Below are positions 26,894 through 42,835 of a DNA stretch of 64,000 nt, piece after piece; position 1 is the stretch's first letter; each line of letters starts with the position of its first letter. The notes under the pieces were generated by a model, which was not told where the DNA came from, did not search any database, and saw only the letters and a list, made by a program, of their open reading frames with translations. Source of the DNA: Cercis canadensis. Its lineage: Eukaryota; Streptophyta; Magnoliopsida; Fabales; Fabaceae. Location: the NCBI GenBank assembly GCA_003255065.1, contig QAOA01005271.1, forward strand, positions 1,973,979-2,037,978, in the 5' to 3' direction. The position numbers and the translations under genes are program-made.

Positions 26894-29768
26894 ATGTCTT
26901 CGTGTTTAAGCGGAGCCGGTGGAAGAACCTATGGGTTTGATTTCGATTTTGTCAAATCTCCATCTATATCGACCCGAACTTCACACACTTCTTCCCCTTC
27001 TTCAACTATCTCCGAATCTAGCAATTCCCCAATTGCAATCTCCACCCGAAAACCTCGAACCCCTCGAAAACGTCCGAACCAAACTTACAATGAAGCTGCT
27101 GTTCTTCTTTCCACAGCATACCCAAATCTCTTCTCTACCAAAAACCTTAAAAAACCAGGCAAATTTACTAAACCCACTGATACCTTTTTGGATGAATCTT
27201 CAGAATTGTTATTGCCTTTCCGAGTATTTGACAGCTCCTCTTTCCTTCTTCACCAGCCAATCCAACACAAATCCAGTTTTCTAATTGAGCCCAAAGTAGT
27301 TAATCTGCAAGAAAAACCATGCCAGAGTCCAGGGGAAATCAGCTCGCGAGTGAATTCGTTGGAATTGGATGATGATTGTCAAGAGGACTTGGATGCGGAA
27401 TCGATTCTCGATGAGGAAATTGAAGAGGGAATTGATAGTATCATGGGCAGTAGTGCCGATGACTCCAATGGCGCTTCCTGTGACAGCGCCCAATTGAATC
27501 CGTGGAGTGGGAATTTTGGTTTTGGCGGGATAATCGATTTCCGACTGGGATTGAGAAGACCAGGAGTAAGAGCTCTCCGGCATGTAGATGAAGGGAATTG
27601 GTGGAATTTCCCTACGGTTGATATACTTCAAATCTCACCGAAAATCAACAAGCCCTCGGCTTTGGTTTCAGCGAATAAGAAGAAGAAGAAGAAGGTGGAG
27701 AAGCCGCCCGTGGAATCGAAGAGTTCAGAATTGCCGAAAGAGAATTCAATTCCCAAATCGAATCCTGGGTTGCTGTTGAAATTGAATTACGACGACATTT
27801 TGAATGCGTGGTCTGATAAAGGGTCACCATTTGCCGAAGATAGTTCCGGCTCGGATGTACCGGGAAACGATGTCACTGTACGTTTCTCATCTCCCGCAGG
27901 CAAATCAAAATCCAAAAAAAGTTTGAAACTTTGTTGAAAATGCTTGAATCCCAAATCCGTCTCTACTTCTGTGTTTTGATATTAAGCTGTATTTGGGTGA
28001 ACAAAACGTATTATTAGCAGTGAAAGCGCTGCATAACCCATTTCTTTTTTCTTCTTCCCACCGAACTACACTGCACTCTCTTCGGTTGGCCAAATCAATT
28101 ATATGACACGTGGCGGTCATTGATGCACTTATGCCCATTCTCGGTGGTATTTATTTACTTTGAAAAGGGAAATTTTGATTTTTTTAACTTCCAATATTTT
28201 TAAAATTCCATTTTTTCAGTTACAGAAAAAACCTATATGCCAGGTATTTTAGCCAAAAATGGCAAAGAAGAAAAACCCTTTGTGGTATAACCATTTTCTG
28301 ATTTAGTTTTTTGTGGGGTCCCTAAATTACATACTATTTAACAATTCATTTCTTAATTAACCAAAACGTGATATAACGTAATGTTTATTTTTCCATTTTT
28401 AAAGTCGATGTGCAGTGAGTAATGAAATTGAAATTTCCATGTGTTATTTTTGGTTATGGTCACATTCTGAATACATGACTACATTCTAGTGAGAGTTGTG
28501 ATTATTTAATGCATTTATTGATAAGAGTATATGGTATGAGCGTGTGCTGCAGAGGCACTGAATAGTTTACCTTTTGCTTTTGTGAACAGGCCCGGCTGGC
28601 CCAGATTGATTTGTTTTCGGACAATGGAGGAGTGAGAGAAGCTAGTGTGTTGCGGTACAAAGAAAAGCGCCGTACTCGGCTCTTCTCGAAGAAGATCAGA
28701 TATCAGGTCAGAAAAGTCAACGCAGATCGACGGCCCAGGATGAAGGTATGATATGAGTAAGTCGAGGACTTGAAGAAAACTGATTTTAGAGTCAGAAGAG
28801 AAAATCTCGTTTATGATAATAATTGGATAATAGTTTCTTTGTGATGGGGAGTGGACCCCACTCAGTGGTTGGTCCAATTTTTTAAGGATCTATCATTCTA
28901 TCTTTTACTTTTTTTTTATTCTTGTTCGAATCATATGGTAGATTCCTATTGTTAGACTTTTTTTTAAAAAAAAAAAAAAAGTTAGGCACTTGGTAATCTT
29001 TCCTAATCATAAATGCAAAATGGATTTTGTGTTTTTCAATAACAACAACTATAAATTTGTTTTTGGTAAAAGCTTTATTGTGCTTCTTTCACATTTTGAA
29101 AAGTACTTAAGAGTTTATCAACTTAACTTTAGAATATATATTATTGTAATTTAAATAATTACAAAAGCTCTTGAATAATTTTCACTCTACGCCATTTATT
29201 ATACATCATTATTGCACGTACACATAATTATATAATCAAGATTTAATAAATATCATATAATGGCTCATTGATTTTTATTTTTTTTTGTCAAACATTGACT
29301 ATGCATCTGAACAGTGTATAAGAAGATGTAGCACAAATGGTATAAAATTATCATTTCTCATATTTAGAAATTGAAATGGCTATATTATTCTCCAAGAACC
29401 ATAAACTAATTAGAAATTGAAAAAGTTTCATGAAAGAAGTATCCAACTAAAATAAAGATTAAAAATAAATAACAGAACAGAAAACCAAATGGGTGGAAAC
29501 ACATTTAGAAAACATTTACTCTCTTTTCTTTTATGCTTGGAACAAAAATAGAGGGAATCTAGCATTATAATATTGAAAACTTAAGAAATTTGACAATTGA
29601 ATTCTCCCATGTAATATAGATGAAGGCTTTAAGAAGTAATAACCTAAAGAACTTATGAGTTGACTCAGTATTTGTGACACTTGAGGTAACACGTATGCAT
29701 TGTTTGTGTTGTGGCAGGGTCGATTTGTTAGGAGAGGGAATTCTAGCTCAAATGCACAGAGATCATAA
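26894..29768 (+). CDS. CIA2: CCT-motif transcription factor, CIA2/CIL
   Basis: Nuclear regulator that, in Arabidopsis, raises expression of chloroplast protein-import and plastid ribosome genes. Exons 26894-27877, 28590-28745 and 29718-29768 give 396 aa. The N-terminal block [20 protein letters not shown] continues into [20 protein letters not shown], followed by an acidic segment with [19 protein letters not shown] and a lysine stretch [10 protein letters not shown] that could serve in nuclear import. The C-terminal CCT motif spans about 344-386, from [20 protein letters not shown] to RPRMKGRFVRR, and the last intron interrupts it after RPRMK. Start: the frame runs upstream to a TTG at 26864, but ATG 26894 gives the family N-terminus MSSCLSG. 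CIA2 and its paralogue CIL cannot be separated from sequence alone; the neighbours fit both. Confidence 0.95.
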
Positions 29769-30711
29769 CTAGTAAAGAACCTGCTTTATGCGCATTCATT
29801 TTGTTGTAGCTTTTTCTTTTTCTTTTTATTTTCTTCGTTCATTTTACAAGAGAAGAGATAGTGACTGGATGAGAAGAGAAGCAACACAGTTTAATAGATT
29901 TGGGTAATTAAGATTCTCTTCGTTTTCTGGCCTTCGGGAGATTCTACTTTGTTCCAAAGTCGTGAATACCTTTTTGTAGGTGAAGATATATTATTGGAAT
30001 CAATAGTAGCACACAAATAATATTATATTTTTTAATTTTTATTTGAGGTTATACTTTAAGGTACTTGTCAAGGAGCAGTGGTTGTTGCTATCATGCTGAG
30101 CTTATGATAATAACACCAACGGAAAGAATCCAATCAATGGATTGGTACAATTTTCTGCAAATTATGGCTATGAATATTAGATGGTAATGGTATTTTTGAG
30201 ATCGTTAGCGTCTTGTCTTCACTTTTCTATGGGAACCAATACAAATGCAAGCCTTTCCGGTTAAGGCACTGATCCATGTTTCTAACACTCATATATTATC
30301 GTTTTTGTATTATCATTTACGCCAGAACAAAAGGAAAAAGATAGACTTCAAAATATTTAAGTTAGACCCTTGAGCTTACCCTTCATCCAAATCGGGGAAA
30401 ACTAAATTTCAATTCTAAATTCAAAGTTCCCTAATAACATTTCCTCTAAAATCCTTGTCCATTAAGGGGATTTCCCAAAATATTATCATTTTAATTCACA
30501 AGTTGATAAACACAGACGTAAAATATTGTTCATTTCTTTTAGTCAAGTAAACCTTCTAATTATTGAAAAGTTTGAAGGTCTTGCATTTAAATTCCATTTC
30601 CATTACGAGTCTTAACAAGTTTGGTTCAATTGGTTAAAATAAATATACTTCACTTGTAAGGTTTATGTTCAATTATTGTTGTTAGTAGTTTTTTTTTTGA
30701 TAGGCAGTAGG

Positions 30712-31272
30712 CAATTTATAAATATCATTGTAAGTCTTCGTTGAGGCTTGTAGCATACATTGATTTTAGAATATGATAGCTTATTCTCACTCTAAACTTC
30801 TATACACCAAAACAATTCCATTACTTGCAAAATGATATCGAATTTATGAGAGGTAAATAGACACTAGTTTAAACGTGTAAATAAAAGGCTAATAGAGGTT
30901 CATGTACCAAAATGTCAATAAACTAAGTAAAGAAAAAAATTAAAATATTTTAGGAGTTGTTTGGATCTTAAAAATGACTTTATTCTAATTTNCAATTTAT
31001 AAATATCATTGTAAGTCTTCGTTGAGGCTTGTGGCATACATTGATTTTAGAATATGATAGCTTATTCTCACTCTAAACTTCTATACACCAAAACAATTCC
31101 ATTACATGCAAAATGATATCGAATTTATGAGAGGTAAATAGACACTAGTTTAAACGTGTAAATAAAAGGCTAATAGAGGTTCATGTACCAAAATGTCAAT
31201 AAACTAAGTAAAGAAAAAAATTAAAATATTTTAGGAGTTGTTTGGATCTTAAAAATGACTTTATTCTAATTT
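30712..31272. repeat. 281-bp tandem duplication with N at the junction
   Basis: The unit beginning CAATTTATAAATATCATTGT occurs at 30712-30991 and again from 30993. They differ at very few positions (for example GTAGCAT/GTGGCAT and TTACTTGC/TTACATGC). A single N at 30992 sits exactly between the copies, which suggests two overlapping contig ends joined without merging. Confidence 0.88.
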
Positions 31273-31350
31273 CCCCCCAAAAGAATAATATTGGATTGTT
31301 TCTTACTCAAATATTGCATTTATTCCTGATAAAAAAAAAATTGCATTTAT

Positions 31351-31356
31351 TGGGCC
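31351..31356 (+). promoter_or_regulatory. Site II element upstream of TAD2
   Basis: TGGGCC about 240 bp upstream of the TAD2 start, followed by TGGGCT copies around 31374, 31401 and 31418. This is the TCP-binding signature of many plant translation-related genes, which suits a tRNA-modifying enzyme. Confidence 0.4.
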
Positions 31357-31593
31357 TTGTGGGCGTCCTGAACTGGGCTTTCAATTTCTATGGGTAGTAA
31401 TGGGCTGTTCATGGAAATGGGCTCGGGCACGAAGCTACTACCCTTTAACCCAAGCACAGGACCCGGCCAACCCTTTGTTCCTTCCCACGCTGCCGACGAG
31501 ATTCCGCCGTCGAAGGCGAAGCCGGAGTCACCAACCAAGCGTCACCGTCCTCCTTATCTCTTGTTTTTTGTGACCTTTACAAACTCTTTCAAG

Positions 31594-34422
<2,829 letters not shown>

Positions 34423-35191
34423 ATTTGAACATAAGCAGGTTTTACCTCATTATAATATTTAATTATTTACATCTCAGATCCATTGTTTGTTCCTCATACT
34501 TCGGTTTTGTTGTTTCTTATCTTCCATTTTTAGTTCACTGATGGTGATGGATAACGATATGGTTATCTGCTACTCAGCATATCCCATGTTCAACATGATC
34601 ATATACTAGTCTCTTGAATTTTGCAGTGCTGCAGCGTTGTGCATGCTGTTACAAGAAGCAGCTTTTTGATGTCTGCAACATCAAGCCTTACCTAATATCA
34701 TTCGCTTCAATTCACGTCAGTTTGTATGAAGTCTCTTTATTGTTGATTGCAGTAACTTGATATGAATACTCATTCGAAATTTCAAGTAAACAAGATAAAG
34801 AATTGTATAGCTCTCGCCCTTGACTTTTTGTATCTTTTTTTATTATACTTGTTAGTGATCTTTTATTGATCAGTATCCACTGATTGTAGTGCGCCCTGCC
34901 TTGAAACTGAAGCAACCTATCTAGTATCTACCTCCTTAAAAAAAATTTTGTTGAAAAAGAAAATAATCGGCCAAACTGACTATTTGAAACAATTAGCTTA
35001 GTAGCTACATAATTTCATGAACTAATAGTTGTGGATCGGCCATTTTGCATGAACAAACAAGAGGCTGACACTGATAGGCCCTCAAAGAAACCGCTGTAGT
35101 AAATTATGTACCAAATTCTCTCAAGGAGGAAGATACTAACTCCAAAACATGTATTACCCAGCTGTGCAAAAATGTAAAAATATTTTTATAA
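34423..35191. other. Convergent 3' flanks of TAD2 and PRHA-like genes
   Basis: The two genes face each other here, so the stretch should hold both 3'UTRs. No additional gene was seen. Confidence 0.6.
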
Positions 35192-38100
35192 TCAGACTTT
35201 TTCCCGTAGTTCTGCTACCGGTACATAAATTACTGTTGGTTCTTTCAAATGGGGCTCATCTGAACCCTTTCCTCTATTTTGAATTCCAATTAATTGTTGC
35301 TTCATGCTATCTAATTTAATCTTCACTTTACTAAGTCTTTCAAATTCCATCTCTGCTGCCTGAGAATCTCCTTCAAACATAAGATTCACCTTCCTCTTTC
35401 TTGCTTTCAACAGTTTCTTCAAGCTCACATCATCACTGAACTCCATTAAGTCCTGAAAGAAATAAGTAATTGCCAAATGAAAGAATTAGAAATGCAGCAA
35501 ATTTTTATGAGAAATGTCATGGGCCATCTTTTCACATCAGATTGGTATTTGCCAACCTATTATCGACTCTAAACCTCAGCATCTTAGGATTATTACACAA
35601 AGAAGCCCTGGGTAACACCCTAAACTCAGTTAGATGTTTGATGAAGCAAATTGCAACACCAGATAGTTTAGCTTATACAATTCTTATTGTCTTATTCATT
35701 GGCACAATTCAACTGCAAGAAAAATTCTATCCTCTTTGGAAATCTTTTCTTGCCTTACCAGAATGTAATCATGTGTACAGCTCCTAAGCGCAGGGACACA
35801 ACATACAGACATTGAATAGAAGGATACCTTGTTGCCATTTTCTGTTGACTGAGGTGGAGATTTTTTTGGTTTCCTTTTCGTCAAAGGATGGGCAGATGAC
35901 TTCATTTGCTTTCCATGGGAGACATCTTTAACATTCTTTTGGGAATCAGTCAGAGTTATTTTAGAGGCCTTGTTTGAGGTCAAAATCTCAGCATTCTCCA
36001 GATTTTGTAATCTAGAGTCCTTTGAGGTTCTCGACATGAAACTTTGAAGTTGTTCTGCTCCTTCTGCATACTGCTGGACAGCATTCACTTATGTCAGTTT
36101 ATCACAAATTCCAGGAACCAAACAATGTCTCAATGTCTAACATGTAAAATTATCTTATAGGATTGGGACTTAGTAAAAGTCTGAATCTATAAAAACAATT
36201 CTTACAAAAGCAATAAAAGCCTACTCTGGAGAAATGGGAAGCACTTCAATGCCGTTCTGGGGCAATTTCATTCGAGAGCACTGTGCTTGAGTTATTTTCT
36301 TCATCTTCTCAATCTTACTGTCTAAAATTTCATAAAATGCTTCCCAAGCATTATTCAAGCTCAGGATTCAGGAACTAAGGGATATACGAATCTACTTTAT
36401 GTAATTTTCATTTCAAATGGACCTTTATGTTCATCATATAACCTCCAAGGCACCTATGTTCGCTACACCATTCCCCCAACATTAACTAACCTATTTACTA
36501 ACCTTAGTCATCTGCTGACTAAGAAAAATAAACACATTCCTCTTTCATCTCACTGTTCCACATCTTTTTCAAATCCAAGCATGGGTGATTCATCTGTTTT
36601 AATACATTTTATACATGAACAAACAGTACAACTAGAATACTAAATGAAATCTGGAAAGAATGATGGTTTTTTAAAGGGATAAATGATCCCTGAAAAGTCA
36701 CAAACCAAGACAAAAAATAAATAATAATAAAAATATATATATTATTATATGATTTATCTTTCTTGAGAGAGCAAAATATAGCAGCAAAGGTTACCTTTCT
36801 GGTTTTAAGTGCTAAGTAACGTGCATTTTTGAACCATTTGCTAACCTGAATAGAGCTTATGTTAATAACTGGATGTTTGAACAGAAAAATAGCTATTAGA
36901 CATGAATGAAGACCAAAGCAGTGCAAACATTATAACTTCAGGGAGCTGGATCTTTAAATACTGCTTTTAGTGAAATATGTAATGTACATCAAAAGTAAAT
37001 GCAGCTTTTTATATAAACTCAGATGAAGATAATGTAATAAGAATAACTTGGACAGTGCAAGTGATAACCTTCTCAGCATCAAGTCCCAACTCTTTTGAAA
37101 GACCCTCCTTTACAGATCTTGGAGGAAGTTCATTCTCTGCAAAAGCTTGGCGAAGCTTCTGGCACATTCCATAAGAAAGTGAAAAGACGAAAATTAGTAT
37201 ATATACAACCTCTATATATATTAATTATAAGTATTGTTTTCAACTGGAACTTCAAGTGTTGAGATAGAATAATGATAACAAGAAGTTCTATAATTACTAC
37301 CTTAACTGCATCATGTGGAATCCTGAAACAAGGTCTTTTAATTTGCATGCCTGAAGGAACTTTCTTTATCATATCTTCACTTTCAGTATCGGGATGTTTA
37401 TTCTCACTTTCATGCAGAGTCATAAGAGTATTAACAGCATCAGACTCCTTTTCTCTACGCTTTCTTCTGCCAGGACCCCAGTCTTCATCTTCACTAACTT
37501 GTTCGAAAGCAGGAGCATCCTTCCCAAACATTTCCTAAGAAAACACATATCCACATGAAACTCCATTGCCATGATGTCAATTATTCTTCATACTTAGCTA
37601 AAGAAGAAAAGAGAGAGCTCCTTTCAATTATATTTTCATGCATAATACATTTAAGAAATTTCCATCTACATTACAACAAAGGGGCAACTAATACATCTAA
37701 TTGGCAATCCTTTTTTAAATCAGTAAGGCTACAAAAGTGCCAGTCAAGGATAAAATTTTGTGAAATGTCTAGTCATGAGTAGTATAGGAGACAACATAAA
37801 CCAATTTTCCGACCCAATTCATAAGCAAAATCAGTATTATCCTTCGCTCTTAGGAGTTTTGTTTAATGAAATTTCCTTCTGATAAAAAAGAGAAAAAAAA
37901 AAACATCAGTATTATCCTCCCAATGAGAAAGGCCACTTTGTGCTGGCAAAGTGACTGGCATAATAATGGCCTTAAATTTTAAGCTATCAACCACCAAAAA
38001 AGTCAGTAATTTCTATACTACTAAACTCGAAATTTTCAAACTTTGAGAACTTTGATATATTTTGCTAAAAAAGAACTTTTTCATACTCACATCATAAAGT

Positions 38101-40987
38101 TTCTTGTAGTCAACTGCTTTACGTTGCCTGCGGCCACATGCTATTTCACCAGATTCGTCAGAATCTATGCAGCTATTGACAGATTCATGACCAGTGCCTT
38201 CCTTTCCTGTAGAATATTCACCCTCTAAAGACCACGAACAAGGAGAATTACTTAAATCATCAGATGCAGCATCATCAGTATCTTCTGTGCTGATGCTATG
38301 GTTGTCTTCTCTCTTCTCTGGATTATAATCATCATCTTCAGAATCATCTGATGGCCATTCCTCTTCTGGATTTAGTAATGCAGTATCACCGTCAGGGAAA
38401 GCAGCTTCTTCCTTAAATACATCCTTAATTATGGGAGAAAGGAATCATTACTTAGACCAGTAGGCATATATATATATATATATGAAAAGGGAATTAAAAT
38501 ATCAAAAAAAGGTGGTGTAAGATATTATTAGGGTAACTCACCTGCCAATTACTGTCCATGGAGAAGTGAGTCCCAAGATGAGCATTCACTACCTCCAGTA
38601 TGTCCATCTTACATTCACAAAACTTGCAAAACCATCCCTCATCTTCAGGAGGAACTAAAAAGAATAATTGAGATGGTTAATTTCTTAATGAAGTTAGTAC
38701 ACCTTAAGTTACAAAGCAAATTGACAAGCATGGAACAGAACTCACTATTTTTGGTGTCCATAGGAGGATCAAGACATTTTTGGTGAAAAGCACGGTTGCA
38801 TGTGCCATCACAGAGTATAATATCATTATCTGGGAAAGCTTCACGCAACTTGCACCTCGCACAGAATATCTAGACGTAGAAAAAAAGAAAAAGAAAAAAG
38901 AAACCTAAATATACAGGTGTAAAGCATGAGAATAATGCATGACCAATGGCTTCACATTTGCAAAATAAGGCATAAAGCAGGCTCGAAAGAATGCATATAA
39001 AATTTAATAACATAATCTTTTGAAGTATTAATACTGTTGATACTTGCTTACATGTTCATGGTAAACAGACCCATCTGGAGCAATGACAGAATCTTCAATG
39101 CTACCTATTGAACTAAGAGAATCCAACTGGCGAATGGCATCACGAATACTAAGTTTACACTTTAAAATCTGCTTCTGTGCTCTCTGTAGTTCCTTTTCTG
39201 GCCTAATCTTTTCTCGACTGTGGTAGGAATTTCCATTCAAAAATAAAAGAATAATAATTAGCCATGAAGCTATTAGTCAAGGGAAGTTTGGGTTACAAAA
39301 ACTAATAATTAATTTCCAAAAATAGAAAAAAAAAATAAATTGAGATCACGCTGCAATATTAAGATCTTCAAGTAATGTGGTCATTACTTAATATTTTCAT
39401 TGTCAGTTTTATTACTAAACTAGGGAACCATAAACCTTACAGCTTGGCCATTTTGCTTATACTCAAGTATCTGCAGGCTAAATAAAACAGCAGATTATGT
39501 CCCTTATAGACTTGGGTAGTTAATGGTTATCTAAATGAATACAAAAATATCAAATCTTAAATCAAATTCCTGCTTCTTAGGTTCTTTTTATGCTAGTTGA
39601 CCACTTGCAAGTTTTCTGCTCACTAAAATTATGCACTCAAGGATCTCTTGTTACTTTTTTTCTTTTTTGTGCCTTTTGGATGATGAAACATGGAAACAAC
39701 ACATCATATTAGGAGCTAACAAACAAAAAGAAAAATTAGAGTCTAAAACTTAGAACAAGTCCTCTGAAATATCCTGAAAAGGAGGCTAAACAGGCATCAA
39801 ACCAAGAGTATTTGTGAGAAACTTCCCTACATCATTGCCAACATGATCTACTGGTCATTAAATATTTACCCAAGTCAAAGATCCATTGACAAACACAAGA
39901 TAACTCAAATTCCAATTGCAGAGTTGATTATCGTTTTTTCAAGTCTTCCCAGTTTCATTTTCCATCTAATTATTAGTTAAAGCATTAATGAGTGACATTG
40001 AATATGGGATATGCACAATTTTTTCACAAGTTGTATAAGTCCCCCCTCCCCCTTTCTCTCTCCAAACATGAACTATCCTACAAATGACATTTACAAGCAT
40101 ATATATTTGGGAAAAGATAGATATTAGGATATCCTATCCACATTATAGAAATAAATGCGATCTGTGGTACTCAACAAACCAGTAAACCACATATCTACAT
40201 TTTCTTTGGATTATATATAAGTGAAAATTTTCAACACTTCATTGATGTAATGTTAAGAACATATTTTCCAACCTAAAACATAATTCAAATAATTATAAAA
40301 ATTCTTTCACAGATTTTTCTGAGAAGCTTCCCATTGAAGTAGGGAGGGCACTATATCTTAATCTTAATCAATTTAAAGGTAAACCCCACACATTTACCAA
40401 AAATTTGAAAATACAAAAGGTAAAGGAAAAACTTTTTCATACCTCTGACCTTTCCAACCTTCCCCAGAGTAAGCATCAATAAGGTTCTGCTCCAGTTTCA
40501 TTTTAATTAATAGGTACCTTGTTCTCCTCTGCAGGCGTGAAGCTTCATCAAGCTCTGTGTTATCCCTTTGCCTTTTCTTCTTTCTCCTTGTCTTCTTTAG
40601 CTTTTGAGTTTTAACCTCCCCATCACCATCTTTTACCTCATTCTCAGTACTAAAAGAAAATTTTTCGCCTTGTAACTTTGATGAAGACAGCTTCTGTGAC
40701 AATTTTCCATCAGTTGATTTATGTAGATTTCGTCTAATAATAATTTTTTTATTCGAAGAATTCTTGCTCAGCCCCTTATTGGAAGAGTCAGTAACTGTCC
40801 TCCTTGACAAGCTTGCACCAACTCTGTGTGTGGAAGATTTTGATTTCAGTTTCTGCTTCTTCCCTTGGGATTTTGTACTGCCTTTTTTTAATTTCAATGA
40901 CAAGCGTAGCTTTGGCTCAGTTTGTGCCTCTAAATGACTGACTTTTCTGGATCCTCTGTGATTCAACTTCTTGTCACTATCCCGCAT
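35192..40987 (-). CDS. PRHA: PHD-finger homeodomain protein, PRHA type
   Basis: Nuclear DNA-binding protein of the PHD-homeodomain class (PRHA and HAT3.1 in Arabidopsis, PRHP in parsley); parsley PRHP was found through binding to a defence-gene promoter. Exons: 40443-40987, 39052-39217, 38746-38869, 38542-38654, 38091-38423, 37301-37534, 37069-37158, 36795-36845, 35828-36070, 35192-35452, giving 719 aa in frame. A basic Lys/Ser-rich N-terminus of about 150 residues is followed by the conserved [20 protein letters not shown]. The PHD finger (about 239-296) is C4HC3: [23 protein letters not shown] and WFCKFCECK. An acidic segment (about 317-430) precedes the homeodomain (about 493-552), whose recognition helix reads [14 protein letters not shown], closer to PRHA than to HAT3.1. 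The C-terminus is [12 protein letters not shown]. Upstream of ATG 40987 the frame stays open through the exon and the likely 5' exon, without another ATG. Confidence 0.92.
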
Positions 40988-41609
40988 ATTGATTAGTGAT
41001 GTACCTGCTCCAAGAGTTTGGGCCTAGAATGGATAAATAGTGACTTCAAAAGTAATAGTACACCAATAAGTCTAGATGAACCATTCCTGCATAATCACAA
41101 TGGAACACGATGAAATAACTACTTTGTAGAGTTTCATACTATAGAATTATGCTTCAAGTATCATTAACTTGATGTAAGCATCAATACACTGGACGGAAAT
41201 TACAATTGGAAATGTGGACAAATGTCACTCCTTATTCATAGAACCACACAAGAAACCTTGTAGTATGCACTAAAGAAAAACAATTATTACTAAAAAAACA
41301 ATAGAAGTATAATAGATCAAGTCACTAATACCCAGTGAGGACTGGAAGTACATGCCTTAAAACTGATTTAGGGACCCAAATTAGCAAATAAGTAACTGGA
41401 ACTGAATTCACTCAAAACTATTTCAACATATGATCTTTTCTGTTTCACAGTTCCAGTGGATGTTGAACACTAAAGCACAAAATCTCTCCAAATATGAAGT
41501 GGAGCTCCAAGGAAACAGTTTCCAATTTAGGCATCAACGTAATTAAGAGTTTACAGGGTTGTCAGTTTTCTGTCATTCACTTGTGAATTTATATCTGAAT
41601 TGATGACCC

Positions 41610-41700
41610 AAGGCATATGGCTTAGCAGTTGCCAACCTTGCCTTTGAGCAAAGACTTCCCCAACGTATGGGGTTCAAACCCGGCTCCTCATGTAGCAAAA
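41610..41700 (+). mobile_element. tRNA-like SINE fragment
   Basis: TGGCTTAGCAGTTG (41618-41631) resembles a pol III A box, and GGTTCAAACCC (41671-41681) matches the B box well; they are 39 bp apart. The sequence between does not fold into a tRNA with a credible anticodon arm and acceptor stem, so a SINE head is likelier than a tRNA gene. Ends and target-site duplication were not found. Confidence 0.5.
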
Positions 41701-42835
41701 AAATATCTGAACTGATTCACCAGAGACCTTATGGAGGAACCCGTAATCTCTGTCCCATCAGAAGGCAAATAAATTCTTCTTCAAGGTTTGGTAATGTTTT
41801 ATATCACTAAGAGGCAAGGATTTGCAAGTGATTGTATAATCATATATTGTCATGTTGCACTTATCATATATGGAAAGGAATCCTACTGCTTATCTGTAAC
41901 TGCACTCTTGGTTTTTCAAAGAAAAAAAATCTTGAACAGTCATTCATCAATGCAAATCCACCAAAATAAAAAAAGAAAGGAGAGAAAGAAAGAACCTACA
42001 CAAGAATGACCAAACTAGATGATGTAGATTCACCCATCAATGAATTCAGATATACACATCATGCCTAGGCCAGAAAGGCTAAAAAGGCTGTGAAAAGTAT
42101 AGGATGGAAAGGGAAGAAATTGACTCACGGACATGATCACCCATGATCCCCCAAGAAATCCACAATAGTAAAACGAAAACAGTAGTTGATAGCACAAAAA
42201 CATAAATTTTATATGAATAGGGATCGAAGCAGCATATATAAAACACAAATAGTTCATTCAAAGCCAGATGCAACAGTACTGACTATACCCGAACAAGTTG
42301 AATTGGCAACAGATGAAGCATTACATGTTCAGTATTCCTAGAAAGGCTAAGAAGAACATTGAATCAACAGTTACTTGATAAATTTAGTAAAGAATAACAC
42401 TTTAGGTATCATGTTTAGGACCATGATCACTTTATAGGCAAGAGAGAACCGTAAAAGACTAAGAACCATGATTCAATCTGGGAAACAAGCACTTACGATT
42501 AAAAGGCAATATACCAAACACCGGAGTGATTATTTTGCCAAATTGCTCATGAAAGCTAAACCAAGACCTTGAATCCAAACGTTAAACCGCATAAGTACTA
42601 AGTTAAAAAGAAAGAAACTTGAAGAGAAACCAACAAAGTACAGGGAAAATTAAGAAAACTAAGTAGTAATGGGAAAAGAATACCGAGAAAGATCTAAACT
42701 TGACGAGCTCTAAAGCTACATACATGGGAAGGAATATGCTGAGACTGTGTGCGTAGAAAGGATTAAATATGAGACCTTTGATTGAGTGATTGATTTGAAT
42801 TTGAAATTGGGGCTCAGATTCCCAATGTTGCTCAC

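Larger units (their letters stand above)
29769..31593. other. Intergenic: CIA2 3' flank, tandem duplication, TAD2 promoter
   Basis: Contains the CIA2 3'UTR, AT-rich filler, the 281-bp duplication (30712-31272) and the TAD2 promoter with TGGGCC and TGGGCT motifs. Around 30612-30680 weak A-box-like (TTTGGTTCAATTGGTT) and B-box-like (TATGTTCAATTATT) motifs resemble a decayed SINE, without a clear target-site duplication. Confidence 0.55.

Noticed and set aside
36710..36760. AT-rich stretch near the homeodomain exon as a replication origin or matrix attachment site
   Set aside because: Simple AT-richness is common throughout the window and gives no specific support.
41610..41700. A true tRNA gene
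   Set aside because: A and B boxes are present but the arms do not pair into a cloverleaf and there is no T-run terminator directly after; a SINE head fits better.
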